Below are positions 43,492 through 52,963 of a stretch of DNA of 64,000 nucleotides, piece by piece (the stretch's first letter is position 1; each line of letters begins with the position of its first letter). The DNA comes from Rhodococcus jostii NBRC 16295 (GTDB lineage Bacteria; Actinomycetota; Actinomycetes; Mycobacteriales; Mycobacteriaceae): contig NZ_BCWY01000019.1 of assembly GCF_001894825.1 (NCBI RefSeq), positions 62,001-126,000 of the forward strand, in the 5' to 3' direction. The notes under the pieces are model-generated. The model saw only the letters and a list, made by a program, of their open reading frames with translations, was not told the DNA's origin and made no database searches. The translations under genes were made by a program, and so were the position numbers.

Positions 43492-43525
43492 GGTGAGCCG
43501 GAGGTCTACGGACCTCTGGCTCACC
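43492..43525 (+). terminator. hairpin terminator downstream of the amidohydrolase unit
   Basis: GGTGAGCCGGAGGTC, loop TACG, and a complementary arm with one mismatch. No T-run follows, which is usual for GC-rich actinobacterial terminators. It separates the amidohydrolase unit from the next promoter. Confidence 0.6.
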
Positions 43526-43581
43526 GGCATGTGGTGCCACGTCGGGCCGATGTGGGGGAGGCGCCGCGAAAGGAATGAGGG

Positions 43582-43644
43582 TTGACATGGTGCCCCTGAG
43601 CGGCGACAATTTCGATGTTAGGAATTCGATTTCGAATTTGCGAA
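43582..43644 (+). promoter_or_regulatory. promoter and island operator S4 of the dehydrogenase operon
   Basis: TTGACA (43582-43587), 17 bp, GACAAT (43605-43610). Operator S4 at 43621-43644 reads GGAA-N5-TTTCGA-N5-CGAA, starting 39 bp after the -35 start and so just past the transcription start, as expected for repression. Confidence 0.75.
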
Positions 43645-43772
43645 GTTTCTCGCCGCGGTCTGCTTTCGAAGGGAGCAGTGCCGCCAGCACCACGCGGTCG
43701 ATCAGGACGCGGATGGGGCGAGTGCTGACCGCCATCGCGGACACCCTTCCCCCGACGGCAGAAAAGGACGTC

Positions 43773-44867
43773 ATGAACGGTACAAACACGCCGAATGCCA
43801 GTGCGTCAGCGCACGTGCTGACGCCTGTGCGGATACTCGACGAGAACGGAATGCTGGTAGGTGAGCCGCCCCAGATCGAGCCGGAGCGCCTGCGCGCGAT
43901 GCTGCGCCTCATGATGCTTGGACGCCGCCTGGACCAGAAGGCAATTTCCTTGCAGCGCAGGGGGAAACTCGGCACCTACCCACCCTTGTCCGGGCAGGAG
44001 GCTGCCGCGGTCGGCACCGCATATGCGATGGATGCCGAAATAGACCACTTCGTGCCTCAGTACCGTGAACAACTCACGATGCTGCACTGGGGGTTGCCGC
44101 TATCTACCTATCTTCTGCAGCGGATGGGGCACCCCGCGGGCTCTGCCCTGCCGTCCCACGGCCGGTTGTGGCCACAGCAGGTCGCGCTCGGCGCGCATCT
44201 ACCTCATGCGGTCGGGCTCGCATGGGGAATGCGACTGCAGGGCAAGTCGGGCGTGGTACTGACTCAGTTCGGCGATGGCGCTTCCAATGAGGGCGACTTT
44301 CACGAGGCGTGCAATATCGCAGGCGTCAGACGTGCGCCGCTCGTGATGGTTTGCCAGAACAATGGCTGGGCCATCTCGGTCCCGTGGCATGAGCAGTCGG
44401 CCGCGGAGTCCGTGGCGTTGCGCGCAGCAGGTTACGGCTTTCCGGGGATCGCAGTCGACGGTAATGATGTGCTCGCGGTCTACACAGCCGTCGCGGATGC
44501 GCGGACCCGTGCCGAGGCCGGCGACGGCCCGACCCTGATCGAGGCGCGATGCCATCGTCTCGGCGCCCATTCGACAGCCGACGACCCCAAGCGCTACCGA
44601 CCTGCCGACTTCGACGACCAGGCAGCCAGGGTTGATCCGATCCACCGGTTCCGGGCCTACCTCGTCGGCCTCGGGCTGTGGGACGACACCGCTGACGCCG
44701 ACACGATCGCGTGGTGCGACGACCAGATTGTCACGGCAGTTGCCGAGTTCGATGCCACGCCGCCGCCCGACCCCGGGCAGATGCTCCAGCACCTCTACGC
44801 AGAGCCCGACATGCGACTACGTCGCCAGCAGGAAGAACTGCGCAGCAGTATCGAGGAGAACCGATGA
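43773..44867 (+). CDS. 2-oxoacid dehydrogenase E1 component, alpha subunit
   Basis: 364 residues from ATG 43773 behind AAAAGGAC; longer frames upstream would cross promoter S4. The thiamine diphosphate motif runs from GDGASNEGDFHEA (about residue 167) to CQNNGW (about 195), and the phosphorylation-loop-like RCHRLGAHSTADDPKRYR is present. It belongs to the PDH/branched-chain type E1 alpha group (alpha2beta2). With the subunits that follow it makes a whole complex that decarboxylates a 2-oxoacid to an acyl-CoA. Substrate could be a branched-chain oxoacid or a pathway intermediate. Start overlaps nothing; its stop overlaps the beta gene. Confidence 0.9.
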   Translation: MNGTNTPNASASAHVLTPVRILDENGMLVGEPPQIEPERLRAMLRLMMLGRRLDQKAISLQRRGKLGTYPPLSGQEAAAVGTAYAMDAEIDHFVPQYREQLTMLHWGLPLSTYLLQRMGHPAGSALPSHGRLWPQQVALGAHLPHAVGLAWGMRLQGKSGVVLTQFGDGASNEGDFHEACNIAGVRRAPLVMVCQNNGWAISVPWHEQSAAESVALRAAGYGFPGIAVDGNDVLAVYTAVADARTRAEAGDGPTLIEARCHRLGAHSTADDPKRYRPADFDDQAARVDPIHRFRAYLVGLGLWDDTADADTIAWCDDQIVTAVAEFDATPPPDPGQMLQHLYAEPDMRLRRQQEELRSSIEENR

Positions 44868-45841
44868 CTGGCATGAACATGGTGGAAGCGGTGCGCAGCA
44901 CGCTCGAGGCAGAGATGCGCCGCGACGAACGGGTTGTCCTGCTCGGCGAGGATGTCGGGAAGTCGGGCGGCGTCTTCCGAGCGACGGACCGGTTGCAGAC
45001 GGAGTTCGGGGCCGATCGTGTCTTCGACATGCCGACCAGTGAGGCGGGGATAATCGGGGCCGCCGTCGGGCTCGCCGGCGCGGGCCTGGTGCCCGTCGTC
45101 GAAATGCAGTTTCTCGGTTTCACTCAGCAGGGGTTCCATCAGCTCGGTAATCAGCTCGCCCGGATGCGCTATCGCACAAACGGTGCTCTGACGATGCCGG
45201 TGACCATTCGTGCACCCTTCGGAGGTGGCGTACGCACCCCAGAACTGCATTCCGACGCCTTCGAAGCGCTCTTTGCCCACAACCCCGGGATGCGGCTGGT
45301 TGCCCCCGCGACGGCAGCGGATATGAAAGGGTTGCTGGCCACAGCAATTCGGGATCCGGATCCGATCTTCGTCCTCGAGCCGCTCCGTGGCTACCGGCTT
45401 GTGCGGGACGACGTTCCCGACGGTGACCACCTCGTCCCGTTCGGTAAGGCGCGCATCGCGCGTGAGGGGACCGATGTCACCATCATCGCGTGGAGCGCGA
45501 TGGTCCAGGTCGCAATGGAGGCCGCGACTGCTGCCGCTGAGCATGGTATCGGCGTGCAAGTCATCGACCTACGCTCACTTGTCCCGCTCGATTGCGACAC
45601 TTTGCGTGAGGCGGTGGCGCGCACCGGCCGGGCAATTGTAGTTCAGGAGGCTCCCTACACCGGCGGGTTTGCCGGTGAGGTCGCCGCTACCGTCGCCGAA
45701 GAGGCTTTTCTGCACCTCGAAGCCCCGGTCACCCGCGTCGGCGGATATGACATCCCGTTTCCCATGCCCCAGCTCGAGGATCACTACATCCCCGACGCGA
45801 GGCGAATCTTGCGCGCGATCCGCGCTGCCGTCGACTTCTGA
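44864..45841 (+). CDS. 2-oxoacid dehydrogenase E1 component, beta subunit
   Basis: 325 residues from ATG 44864, overlapping the alpha stop as ATGA. Typical motifs: VVLLGEDVGKSGGVFRATDRLQ, VFDMPTSEAGIIGAAVGLA (catalytic Glu region), MPVTIRAPFGGG and VIDLRSLVPLDCDTLREAV. The beta subunit contributes the conserved Glu that activates the cofactor and the dimer interface. Full family length. Confidence 0.92.
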   Translation: MTGMNMVEAVRSTLEAEMRRDERVVLLGEDVGKSGGVFRATDRLQTEFGADRVFDMPTSEAGIIGAAVGLAGAGLVPVVEMQFLGFTQQGFHQLGNQLARMRYRTNGALTMPVTIRAPFGGGVRTPELHSDAFEALFAHNPGMRLVAPATAADMKGLLATAIRDPDPIFVLEPLRGYRLVRDDVPDGDHLVPFGKARIAREGTDVTIIAWSAMVQVAMEAATAAAEHGIGVQVIDLRSLVPLDCDTLREAVARTGRAIVVQEAPYTGGFAGEVAATVAEEAFLHLEAPVTRVGGYDIPFPMPQLEDHYIPDARRILRAIRAAVDF

Positions 45842-45851
45842 GGATCGATAC

Positions 45852-47129
45852 ATGTCTTATACCTTTCACTTGCCCGACATCGGCGAAGGCATCGCAGAGG
45901 CGGAAATAGTCCGATGGCTCGTCGGCCCAGGGGATCAGGTCGTCGAGGACCAGCCCATCGCCGAGATCGAAACCGATAAGGCGCTGGTAGAAATGCCCTC
46001 CCCGGCCACCGGCCAGGTCGCCGAGCTCTGTGCACCAGAGGGCGCCATGGTCCGGGTCGGAGAACGTCTCATCGTCATCGCCGATGGCGCAGCCCCCACG
46101 CCGGCCGAGCCGGCGCAGTCCAGTGATAGCGGAGCAGGCGCGCCGCCGGCCGGCTCGAGCAATCACACTCCCCAGAGTGCACACGGATCCGGAGCGCAGA
46201 AGCGGCCACTGGCAACACCGGCGACCCGGCGGCTGGCCAGGGAGCTCGGCGCGAGCATCCAGACCCTGGTGGGCACAGGGCCCGGAGGACGCATCAGTGA
46301 CAACGACGTTCGCGCTGCCGTTCACGGAGCGTCGCAGGAGAAGTCCGCCCCCACCAGTCCGGCGACTGCGGTAGCCGCAGAGCGCTCGCTTCCGGAGTCC
46401 GGGTCCCACCAGCCGGTCGGTCTCACAGAAGACCAGCGAATTCCGGTCCGGGGGTTGCGCCGGCGTACTGCGGAGGCGATGGTCCGGGCACTCCGAGACA
46501 TCCCGCACACTGTCGCGATGCACCATGCGGACGTGGGAGATCTACTCGCCCTGCGCAAGTCGCTGCTACCCGGAGCCGAAGCCAAGGGGATCGGCCTCAC
46601 CCTGACCCCGTTCCTGGTGAAGGCCACGGCGCTCGCGCTGGTCCAGTTCCCGATGGCCAACGCCAGTTTCGATGACGCGGCCCAGGAAATCATCGTGCGG
46701 GCACGGCGAAATGTCGGATTCGCAGTCAACACCCCTGACGGCCTCGTTATTCCGGTGGTCAAGGACGCCGATCGGAAGCCGCTGTTGGCCATCGCCCGCG
46801 AGGTGGAGGCCCTCACCGCCGCAGCACGGACCCGAACGGTGGCGATCGAGCAGATGCAGGAGGGCACGTTCACCATCAGTAATCACGGGCCGCTCGGCGG
46901 GAACTTCGGTACGCCCATCATCCGCGCACCCGAGGGCGGCATCCTGGGCTTCGGGCGGGCTACGCCGCAGGCCGTCGTCCGTGACGGCGACATTGTCGCA
47001 CGAACGTTGCTACCGATCTCGTACTCCGCCGACCACAGGCTGGTCGACGGCGACGTCGTGATCGGCTTCTGCCAAGCACTGATCACGCTGCTAGAGGCGC
47101 CGGTGCAGCTTCTCGTCGAGGAAGGATGA
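45852..47129 (+). CDS. 2-oxoacid dehydrogenase E2 (dihydrolipoyl acyltransferase)
   Basis: 425 residues from ATG 45852. Three parts: one lipoyl domain (residues 1-78, lipoyl Lys43 in ETDKALVEM), a Pro/Ala/Ser linker, the E1/E3-binding domain (about 120-160, ATPATRRLARELG), then the catalytic domain ending in SADHRLVDGDVV with His395 and Asp399. The single lipoyl domain matches branched-chain (BCKDH-like) E2. It transfers the acyl group to CoA. Ten bases separate it from E1 beta. Confidence 0.92.
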   Translation: MSYTFHLPDIGEGIAEAEIVRWLVGPGDQVVEDQPIAEIETDKALVEMPSPATGQVAELCAPEGAMVRVGERLIVIADGAAPTPAEPAQSSDSGAGAPPAGSSNHTPQSAHGSGAQKRPLATPATRRLARELGASIQTLVGTGPGGRISDNDVRAAVHGASQEKSAPTSPATAVAAERSLPESGSHQPVGLTEDQRIPVRGLRRRTAEAMVRALRDIPHTVAMHHADVGDLLALRKSLLPGAEAKGIGLTLTPFLVKATALALVQFPMANASFDDAAQEIIVRARRNVGFAVNTPDGLVIPVVKDADRKPLLAIAREVEALTAAARTRTVAIEQMQEGTFTISNHGPLGGNFGTPIIRAPEGGILGFGRATPQAVVRDGDIVARTLLPISYSADHRLVDGDVVIGFCQALITLLEAPVQLLVEEG

Positions 47130-47130
47130 C

Positions 47131-48522
47131 ATGGTTGTAGGAGAGATGGCCGAGCCGGTCGAGGTGCTGGTGGTGGGTGGCGGCCCCGGAGGGTACACGG
47201 CCGCCGCCCGGGCCGCGGAGCTGGGCAAAGAGGTTCTGCTCGTCGAGCAGAGCGATCTCGGTGGGGTATGTCTGAATGTCGGATGCATCCCCTCGAAGGT
47301 CTTCACTACCGCCGCGCACGACCTTGCCCGTAGCGCACGACTTCCCGTCCAGGGGCCACAGCTGCAGCCCAGAATCGACCTTTCCGGTCTGCAGGCCTGG
47401 CGAAAGCAGGTCGTCGACCGGCTGGTCGGGGGCGTCAGCGCCACTCTGGGCCGGGTGCGGGTGGTGTCCGGCACCGCGTTCTTTCTCGATGAGCACCGGA
47501 TATCGGTCGAGAGCGGTGATCACGTCCAGCACTTTCGGTTCGAGCAGGCGATCCTGGCTACCGGCTCCCAACCGGTGGAGCTCGCTGCTCTGCCCGTCGA
47601 TGGGACCCGGGTGTTCGACTCGACGGGAGTGCTCGCCTTCGACGAGGTTCCGCCCTCGCTCGTCGTTGTGGGAGGCGGCTACGTCGGGATGGAACTGGGC
47701 ATGGCGTTCGCCCATTTCGGCACTCGTGTCACCGTTGTCGAGGCCACCGACAGGTTGCTTGCGGGATTCGATCCCGACCTGGTGCAGGTGGTCACCGCGC
47801 GTGCGGGGGAGCTGGGGATCGACATCCGCCTCGGCACGACCGCGGTCGGGGTCCAGGCCGATAACTTGCTGGTCCGCACGGACGGCACAGACGACCAGGT
47901 GCCCGCGCACGCGATCCTGGTCGCCGTTGGCCGGGGCCCGGTCACCGACGACCTGCAGCTCGACAGGCTGGGACTCACAGTGACTGCGACCGGACACGTC
48001 CCCGTGGACGAGCAAGGCAGGACCGCGCTGCCCCACGTATACGCAATCGGGGACATCACCCAAGGACCCGCGCTCGCCCACAAGGCGATGGCCGAGGGAG
48101 TCGTGGCCGCCGAGGCGATCTCCGGCCTGCCGAGTGCCATTGACGCGCAGGTGCCGCTCATCGCATTCACCGACCCTGAAATCGCGGCCGTCGGGCTGAC
48201 TGCGGAGCAGGCCGAGGAGCAAGGGTACGAGGTAGTCGTGGGCCGTAGCTCGTTCGCCACCTCCGGGCGAGCTGTGGTGCTCGGCGAGGCCGACGGGATG
48301 GTGAAGATCGTCGTCGACGCGGAGACAGACGTGGTGCTCGGGGTACACATGGTCGGTCCCAGCGCCTGTGATCTCATCGCCCAGGCCGCGGTAGCGGTCG
48401 AGACATCTTGCCGCACCGAAGATTTGGTGGCCACCATCCACCCACATCCGTCTCTGGTGGAGACGGTGCATGCGGCCGCAGTGGCCGCGCGCCGTCGCGC
48501 TGCACGCAGGAGGAACCGATGA
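47131..48522 (+). CDS. lpdA: dihydrolipoyl dehydrogenase (E3)
   Basis: 463 residues from ATG 47131, one base after the E2 stop; ATG 47146 is a possible start. FAD motif VLVVGGGPGGYTAA, redox-active disulfide C47-C52 in GVCLNVGCIPSK, NAD motif VVVGGGYVGMELG, and the C-terminal active-site pair in IHPHPSLVE (His and Glu). It reoxidises the lipoyl group with NAD. A dedicated E3 in the operon is common in catabolic oxoacid complexes, which suggests this one acts apart from housekeeping PDH. Confidence 0.92.
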   Translation: MVVGEMAEPVEVLVVGGGPGGYTAAARAAELGKEVLLVEQSDLGGVCLNVGCIPSKVFTTAAHDLARSARLPVQGPQLQPRIDLSGLQAWRKQVVDRLVGGVSATLGRVRVVSGTAFFLDEHRISVESGDHVQHFRFEQAILATGSQPVELAALPVDGTRVFDSTGVLAFDEVPPSLVVVGGGYVGMELGMAFAHFGTRVTVVEATDRLLAGFDPDLVQVVTARAGELGIDIRLGTTAVGVQADNLLVRTDGTDDQVPAHAILVAVGRGPVTDDLQLDRLGLTVTATGHVPVDEQGRTALPHVYAIGDITQGPALAHKAMAEGVVAAEAISGLPSAIDAQVPLIAFTDPEIAAVGLTAEQAEEQGYEVVVGRSSFATSGRAVVLGEADGMVKIVVDAETDVVLGVHMVGPSACDLIAQAAVAVETSCRTEDLVATIHPHPSLVETVHAAAVAARRRAARRRNR

Positions 48523-50162
48523 ACGCCACCGACACGCCGCTGCCCGCGTCGATTGCCGAGATCGTCCAGGACACCTCACGGCAACGCCGCTCCCAGCCCG
48601 CCGTCATCGACGAACGGGGAGAGCTCAGCCACGGTCAGCTCGCGGAGTCCGTGGCGGCGACTGCGGCTGGGCTGCGCGCGATCGGAGTCGGCCCGGGAAC
48701 CCGGGTCGGCCTGTTGTGCACGAACCGCAGAGAGTGGCTCGTCGCCACCTATGCCGCGATAACGGTCGGAGCCACCGTGGCGGCCTTCGCGACCTGGTCG
48801 CGGCGGTGGGATCTCGATCATCTACTCACACACTCGCGCTGCGAGGTTCTCATCACAGTAGATGGCTTCGGCGCAACCGATCTGATGCCCACGATCCGCG
48901 AACTCGTCCCCGAAGCGTGGAGTGCCGCCGGACCGGGATGGCGTTCCGCGGCCTACCCCGCACTGCGTGGTGTGGTGATCATCGGAAACCGGGTCCCAGC
49001 GGGGGCGTGCGCGTTCCGAGAGCTGGGCGAACATCGTCGCGGCAGCGCTGTCCCCACCGTCGAGACCGGCACCGATGACACCGCTCTGGTTCTCTACACA
49101 TCGGGTTCGACATCGAGGCCCAAAGCCGTCCGGCTCGGAGAACACGATGCCATCGACCATGCTCGCGAGGTCGCCGAGCGGATGGGGATCACACCCGAGG
49201 ACCGCATCGTGGTGCCCGTCCCGCTCTTCTGGAGCTACGGCGGAGCCAACGCACTGATGGTCGCCCTCGTCACCGGTTGCACGATCGTCCTCCAGGAGAC
49301 CTTCGATGCGGGCGGAGTCCTCGAGCAGATCGAACGGCACCAGTGCACTGCCATCTACACGTTGCCCTCCATCACCCGCGGCCTGCTGGCGTACCCCGAG
49401 TTCTCCCGCGCCCGCACCGCGAGTCTGCAACGGGGGATGACGATCGGCCCGGATGCCGATGTCCGTGCCGCCGCAGAAGAACTCGGTGTGACCGACATCT
49501 GCAACGCATACGGGTCGACGGAAATGTATGGCGGTGCCACGGTCACTCCGCATGACTGGCCACTGGAAATGAAATGCTCGATCCAGGGGCCACCGCTGCC
49601 TGGAAACCTGGTTTCGATCATCGACCCGGAGACCGGCGCCGAACTGCCCGCCGGGAAGGTCGGCGAGATCACGGTGTCCGGCTTCGTCTCGTCCGGGTAT
49701 CTCGACCAGCCGGATGAGACCGCCGGTGCATTCACCGAAGACGGTATCTTTCGCACCGGTGACCTCGGGCACCTCGACGACGCCGGCATGCTGCACTTCG
49801 CCGGCCGTGCTTCGGAAATGATCCGGACCGGGGGCATCAACGTCTCCCCGCTCGAGGTGGAGGACTTCTTGCTCACTCACGAGGCGGTCTTGGAGGCGGC
49901 GGTCGTGGGAGTCGACGACAGCGACAAAGATCAGGTCCCCATCGGATTCGTCCGCGTCGATGGCTCCGCCGTCGCAGATGAGGCCGCGCTGGTCGACTAC
50001 TGCCGCCATCACATCGCCTCCTACAAAGTTCCCGGCCGAATCGTGATGAGGCATAACGAGTTACCTCGAACACCAACGGGGAAGCTCATTCGAAAAGCAT
50101 TGCTGGACGAAGCCAAGGAAGTGTGGGCGTCATCCAATAACACAAAGGAGTACACAGAGTGA
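48519..50162 (+). CDS. AMP-forming acyl-CoA ligase
   Basis: 547 residues from ATG 48519 behind AGGAGGAAC, overlapping the E3 stop. P-loop LVLYTSGSTSRPKAVRL, A5 NAYGSTEMYGG, A7 IFRTGDLGHLDDAGMLHFAGR, A8 hinge IRTGGINVSPLEVEDFL, and catalytic lysine in PTGKLIRK. It activates a carboxylic acid, perhaps the hydroxyacid made by ester or lactone hydrolysis. It is homologous to the deleted ligase at 40034-40364 and may have made that one dispensable. It is coupled by GTGA to the monooxygenase. Confidence 0.9.
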   Translation: MNATDTPLPASIAEIVQDTSRQRRSQPAVIDERGELSHGQLAESVAATAAGLRAIGVGPGTRVGLLCTNRREWLVATYAAITVGATVAAFATWSRRWDLDHLLTHSRCEVLITVDGFGATDLMPTIRELVPEAWSAAGPGWRSAAYPALRGVVIIGNRVPAGACAFRELGEHRRGSAVPTVETGTDDTALVLYTSGSTSRPKAVRLGEHDAIDHAREVAERMGITPEDRIVVPVPLFWSYGGANALMVALVTGCTIVLQETFDAGGVLEQIERHQCTAIYTLPSITRGLLAYPEFSRARTASLQRGMTIGPDADVRAAAEELGVTDICNAYGSTEMYGGATVTPHDWPLEMKCSIQGPPLPGNLVSIIDPETGAELPAGKVGEITVSGFVSSGYLDQPDETAGAFTEDGIFRTGDLGHLDDAGMLHFAGRASEMIRTGGINVSPLEVEDFLLTHEAVLEAAVVGVDDSDKDQVPIGFVRVDGSAVADEAALVDYCRHHIASYKVPGRIVMRHNELPRTPTGKLIRKALLDEAKEVWASSNNTKEYTE

Positions 50163-52105
50163 CGAACACCGAAGTCGAGGCGGAGACCTCGCGGCTGAAC
50201 GAAAGAAAGATTCGCGAGGCTGTGGCGGTGGCCAACGTGCCGACCTTGCTGATGGTGTTGTTCCAGATGACAGGGGAGCAGCGTTGGTTGGCCGAGCCCT
50301 ACCTGCCTACCCCTGTACGGGGGCTCGGTGACAACGACACAGCCGGGCTCGAACAGCCGCTCCAGGACGAGATTCGACACGCCGCGGCAGAGGCGATCCT
50401 GAATTGGGGCAGGAGCGGTTCCCTCGCGGTTGCGCAACTGTCACCCGATCAGCTGATCGAGATGTTGCGCGTCTCGGTCGGGGAGCACGTGCCTGACAAG
50501 TATGCCGACATGGCCTCCCACGAATTGCAGGTCGGCTCGGGCGAGACGGTCGCGGCTCCCGCGATGGTCCCGCCGCCATGCTTCGACGCCATCATCATCG
50601 GCGCCGGCGCGTCGGGCCTCTGCGCCGCCTACCGGCTGGGTGAAATGGGCATTTCCTACACCGTGCTCGAGCGGAACGACGAAGTCGGCGGAACATGGCT
50701 GGAGAACCGCTACCCGGGATGCGGTGTCGATACACCGAGTCACCTGTACTCGTTCTCGTTCGCGCGGCACGACTGGTCCCGCTGGTTCGCCTCACGGGAC
50801 GAGTTGCACGGCTACTTCCAACAGATTGCCGACCGGTTCGGAATTCGCCCGAACATCAGGTTCGGCATCGAGGTCGAGGGCGCCACCTGGGATGAAGACA
50901 CCCGGCGGTGGACACTGGATCTGATCGACCGGGACGGTCACCGATCGACCACCACTGCCGCGATCGTGATCAGCGCAGTCGGGGCCTTCAACAAGCCGAA
51001 GATCCCCGTGATCCCGGGCACCGAGTCGTTCACCGGGCCCGTGGTCCACACGGCGCGGTGGCCCGAGGACCTGGACATCGCAGGCCGGCGGGTAGGAGTG
51101 ATCGGCAACGGGGCGAGCGCGATGCAGCTGGTTCCCGCGATCGCCGATGCCGCCGAGTCGGTCACGGTATTCCAGCGGTCGCCGCAATGGGCCGCCCCGT
51201 TCGAGAAGTTCAAGGTCGATGTTCCGGAGCCGATCCGCTACCTCATGGCCGAGGTCCCCCTGTACCGGTCGTGGTATCGGCTCCGGCTGACCTGGATCTT
51301 CAACGACCGCGGCCACGACGGATTGCAGAGAGATGGTCAATGGCCGCACCAGCATCGGTCGATCAATGCGATGAACGACGGCCACCGGCGGTTCCTCACC
51401 CGGTATCTGGTCAAGGAGCTCGACGGGAACTTGGAGATGCTGGGCGATGTGTTGCCCACCTATCCGCCCTTCGGAAAGCGAATGCTGCTCGACAACCGCT
51501 GGTTCGCCAGCCTGACCCGCGACGACGTCCACTTGCAGACGACACCGATCGCCGAGATCCAGGATCAGTGCGTCCGCACCACGGATGGCCTCACCCATCC
51601 AGTCGACGTTCTGGTGTTCGCAACGGGCTTCGATGTCGTCAGATTCCTCGCTCCCATGCGTATCACGGGCCGTAGCGGCCGCACACTCGAGGCGGCCTGG
51701 GACGGTGACGACGCGCGTGCCTACCTCGGCGTCACGGTTCCGGACTTCCCCAACTTTTTCACCCTGTACGGTCCCAACACCCAGTTCGGCCACGGCGGAA
51801 GCCTCATCTCCATGATGGAGCTCCAGATGAATTACATCGCCGATCTGATGAACCAGATGATCACCAAGGACCTGGACTCCGTGGAGTGCAGCCAGGACGT
51901 CTACGACGACTACAACCGCAAAGTGGATGATGCGCACTCTCGGATGGTGTGGTCCCACCCCGGGATGGACGTCTACTACCGCAACTCCAAGGGGCGGGTC
52001 GTGGTCAACAACCCGTTCAAGGTGGTCGATTTCTGGGACATGATCCGTCGAGCCGATCTGGGCGACTTCCGGACCACCGAACGTGCCTCAGGAGACATGG
52101 GATGA
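50159..52105 (+). CDS. type I Baeyer-Villiger monooxygenase, HAPMO-like
   Basis: 648 residues from GTG 50159, overlapping the ligase stop, with AAAGGAG upstream. The first 140 residues are an extra helical domain (IREAVAVANVPTLLMVLFQMTG) also found in 4-hydroxyacetophenone monooxygenase. Then come the FAD motif GAGASG (148-153), the Baeyer-Villiger fingerprint FTGPVVHTARWPED (FxGxxxHxxxWP), the NADPH motif VGVIGNGASAMQ and a late VLVFATGFD. Such enzymes insert oxygen next to a carbonyl, turning ketones to esters or lactones. Best candidate for the key step of this cluster; the ketone is unknown. Confidence 0.92.
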   Translation: MTNTEVEAETSRLNERKIREAVAVANVPTLLMVLFQMTGEQRWLAEPYLPTPVRGLGDNDTAGLEQPLQDEIRHAAAEAILNWGRSGSLAVAQLSPDQLIEMLRVSVGEHVPDKYADMASHELQVGSGETVAAPAMVPPPCFDAIIIGAGASGLCAAYRLGEMGISYTVLERNDEVGGTWLENRYPGCGVDTPSHLYSFSFARHDWSRWFASRDELHGYFQQIADRFGIRPNIRFGIEVEGATWDEDTRRWTLDLIDRDGHRSTTTAAIVISAVGAFNKPKIPVIPGTESFTGPVVHTARWPEDLDIAGRRVGVIGNGASAMQLVPAIADAAESVTVFQRSPQWAAPFEKFKVDVPEPIRYLMAEVPLYRSWYRLRLTWIFNDRGHDGLQRDGQWPHQHRSINAMNDGHRRFLTRYLVKELDGNLEMLGDVLPTYPPFGKRMLLDNRWFASLTRDDVHLQTTPIAEIQDQCVRTTDGLTHPVDVLVFATGFDVVRFLAPMRITGRSGRTLEAAWDGDDARAYLGVTVPDFPNFFTLYGPNTQFGHGGSLISMMELQMNYIADLMNQMITKDLDSVECSQDVYDDYNRKVDDAHSRMVWSHPGMDVYYRNSKGRVVVNNPFKVVDFWDMIRRADLGDFRTTERASGDMG

Positions 52106-52866
52106 AGATTGCAGGTTGCTCCGCAGTGATCAGCGGGGGAGCGTCGGGTCTGGGCGCGGCTGCCGCTCGCCGGTTGGCCCGGGCAGGCGCGAGCGTGGTG
52201 CTACTCGACCTTCCCCGTGCGGAGGAGGCAGGCGCTACGCTCGCCGCAGAGTTGGGGGGCGGCGCCGTTTTCGTACCCGGCGACGTGACGAATTGGGACG
52301 ACGTGGGCGTTGCCATGCGGACAGCACGGGAACTTGCTCCGCTGCGGATCGCGGTTGCCGCCGCGGGAATTGCGACCAGCGGGAGTCTCGTGGGCCCGCG
52401 CAGCGACAGAGGAGAGCTGTTCGCGCAGACGGTGGCTGTGAATCTCGGCGGAACCTATGCCCTCCTCGCGCAAGCTGCTTCCACGATGAGTGAGCATGCG
52501 CAGACCGACGGAGACCGCGGAGTGGTGGTCTGCACTGCTTCGATCGCCGCATACGAGGGGCAGGTTGGGCAAGTGGCCTACGCGGCCTCCAAGAGCGGAG
52601 TCGCAGGAATGACGCTGCCGGCCGCGAGGGAGCTCGCCAGGCACCAGATCCGCGTCGTCACCATTGCCCCCGGTTTGTTCGAAACTCCGATGTTCGCAGG
52701 AGTCGCGGACGAGGTGCGCGCCTCGGTGGGCGCGCAGGTTCCACACCCGAGTCGGCTCGGCAATCCCGATGAGTATGCAGGTCTCGTGCAGCACGTGATC
52801 GAGAATCCGATGCTCAATGGTGAGGTGATCCGGCTCGACGGCGCGATCAGAATGGGGCCGCGATGA
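52102..52866 (+). CDS. short-chain dehydrogenase (HSD10-like)
   Basis: 254 residues from ATG 52102, overlapping the monooxygenase stop as ATGA. Cofactor motif ISGGASGLGAAAARRL, acidic residue of VVLLDLP (NAD preference), AAGIAT, catalytic S-x-Y-x-K in TASIAAYEGQVGQVAYAASKSG, and PGLFETPMF. It is close to type II 3-hydroxyacyl-CoA dehydrogenases. It could oxidise an alcohol to the ketone that the monooxygenase uses, or act in beta-oxidation. Last gene of the long S4 operon. Confidence 0.88.
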   Translation: MKIAGCSAVISGGASGLGAAAARRLARAGASVVLLDLPRAEEAGATLAAELGGGAVFVPGDVTNWDDVGVAMRTARELAPLRIAVAAAGIATSGSLVGPRSDRGELFAQTVAVNLGGTYALLAQAASTMSEHAQTDGDRGVVVCTASIAAYEGQVGQVAYAASKSGVAGMTLPAARELARHQIRVVTIAPGLFETPMFAGVADEVRASVGAQVPHPSRLGNPDEYAGLVQHVIENPMLNGEVIRLDGAIRMGPR

Positions 52867-52886
52867 GCACGCTTCGATATCGACCC

Positions 52887-52910
52887 ACTGCATTCTTTCG
52901 AGATATCGAA
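52887..52910 (+). promoter_or_regulatory. island operator S5 (CoA-transferase/IclR unit)
   Basis: TTTCGA-N5-CGAA matches the shared site, and the stretch TTTCGAGATATCGA is the same as in S2; the first GGAA half is replaced by ACTG. A -10-like TATTAT (52922-52927) follows, so the site overlaps the -35 region. Another palindrome, TCGATATCGA, lies 15 bp upstream at 52874-52883. Confidence 0.55.
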
Positions 52911-52963
52911 TTCAAATCCGTTATTATGTAGCAAGTGAACGATTGAGTGTTGGGAGTTCAAGT

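Larger units (their letters stand above)
43156..43772. other. intergenic stretch with terminator, promoter and operator S4
   Basis: About 615 bp. The first 330 bp contain no gene I can defend; short frames on both strands have mixed codon bias and may be degenerate coding sequence. A 15-bp hairpin follows at 43492-43525, then the promoter of the dehydrogenase operon and operator S4. Confidence 0.6.

Noticed and set aside
43185..43496. Open frames on both strands between the isomerase and the E1 genes
   Set aside because: No ribosome site or family likeness; codon bias is mixed and the plus frame runs into the hairpin. Could be degenerate coding sequence, but not supported.
43575..43772. N-terminal extension of the E1 alpha frame
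   Set aside because: It would contain promoter and operator S4; ATG 43773 has AAAAGGAC upstream and matches usual E1 alpha lengths.
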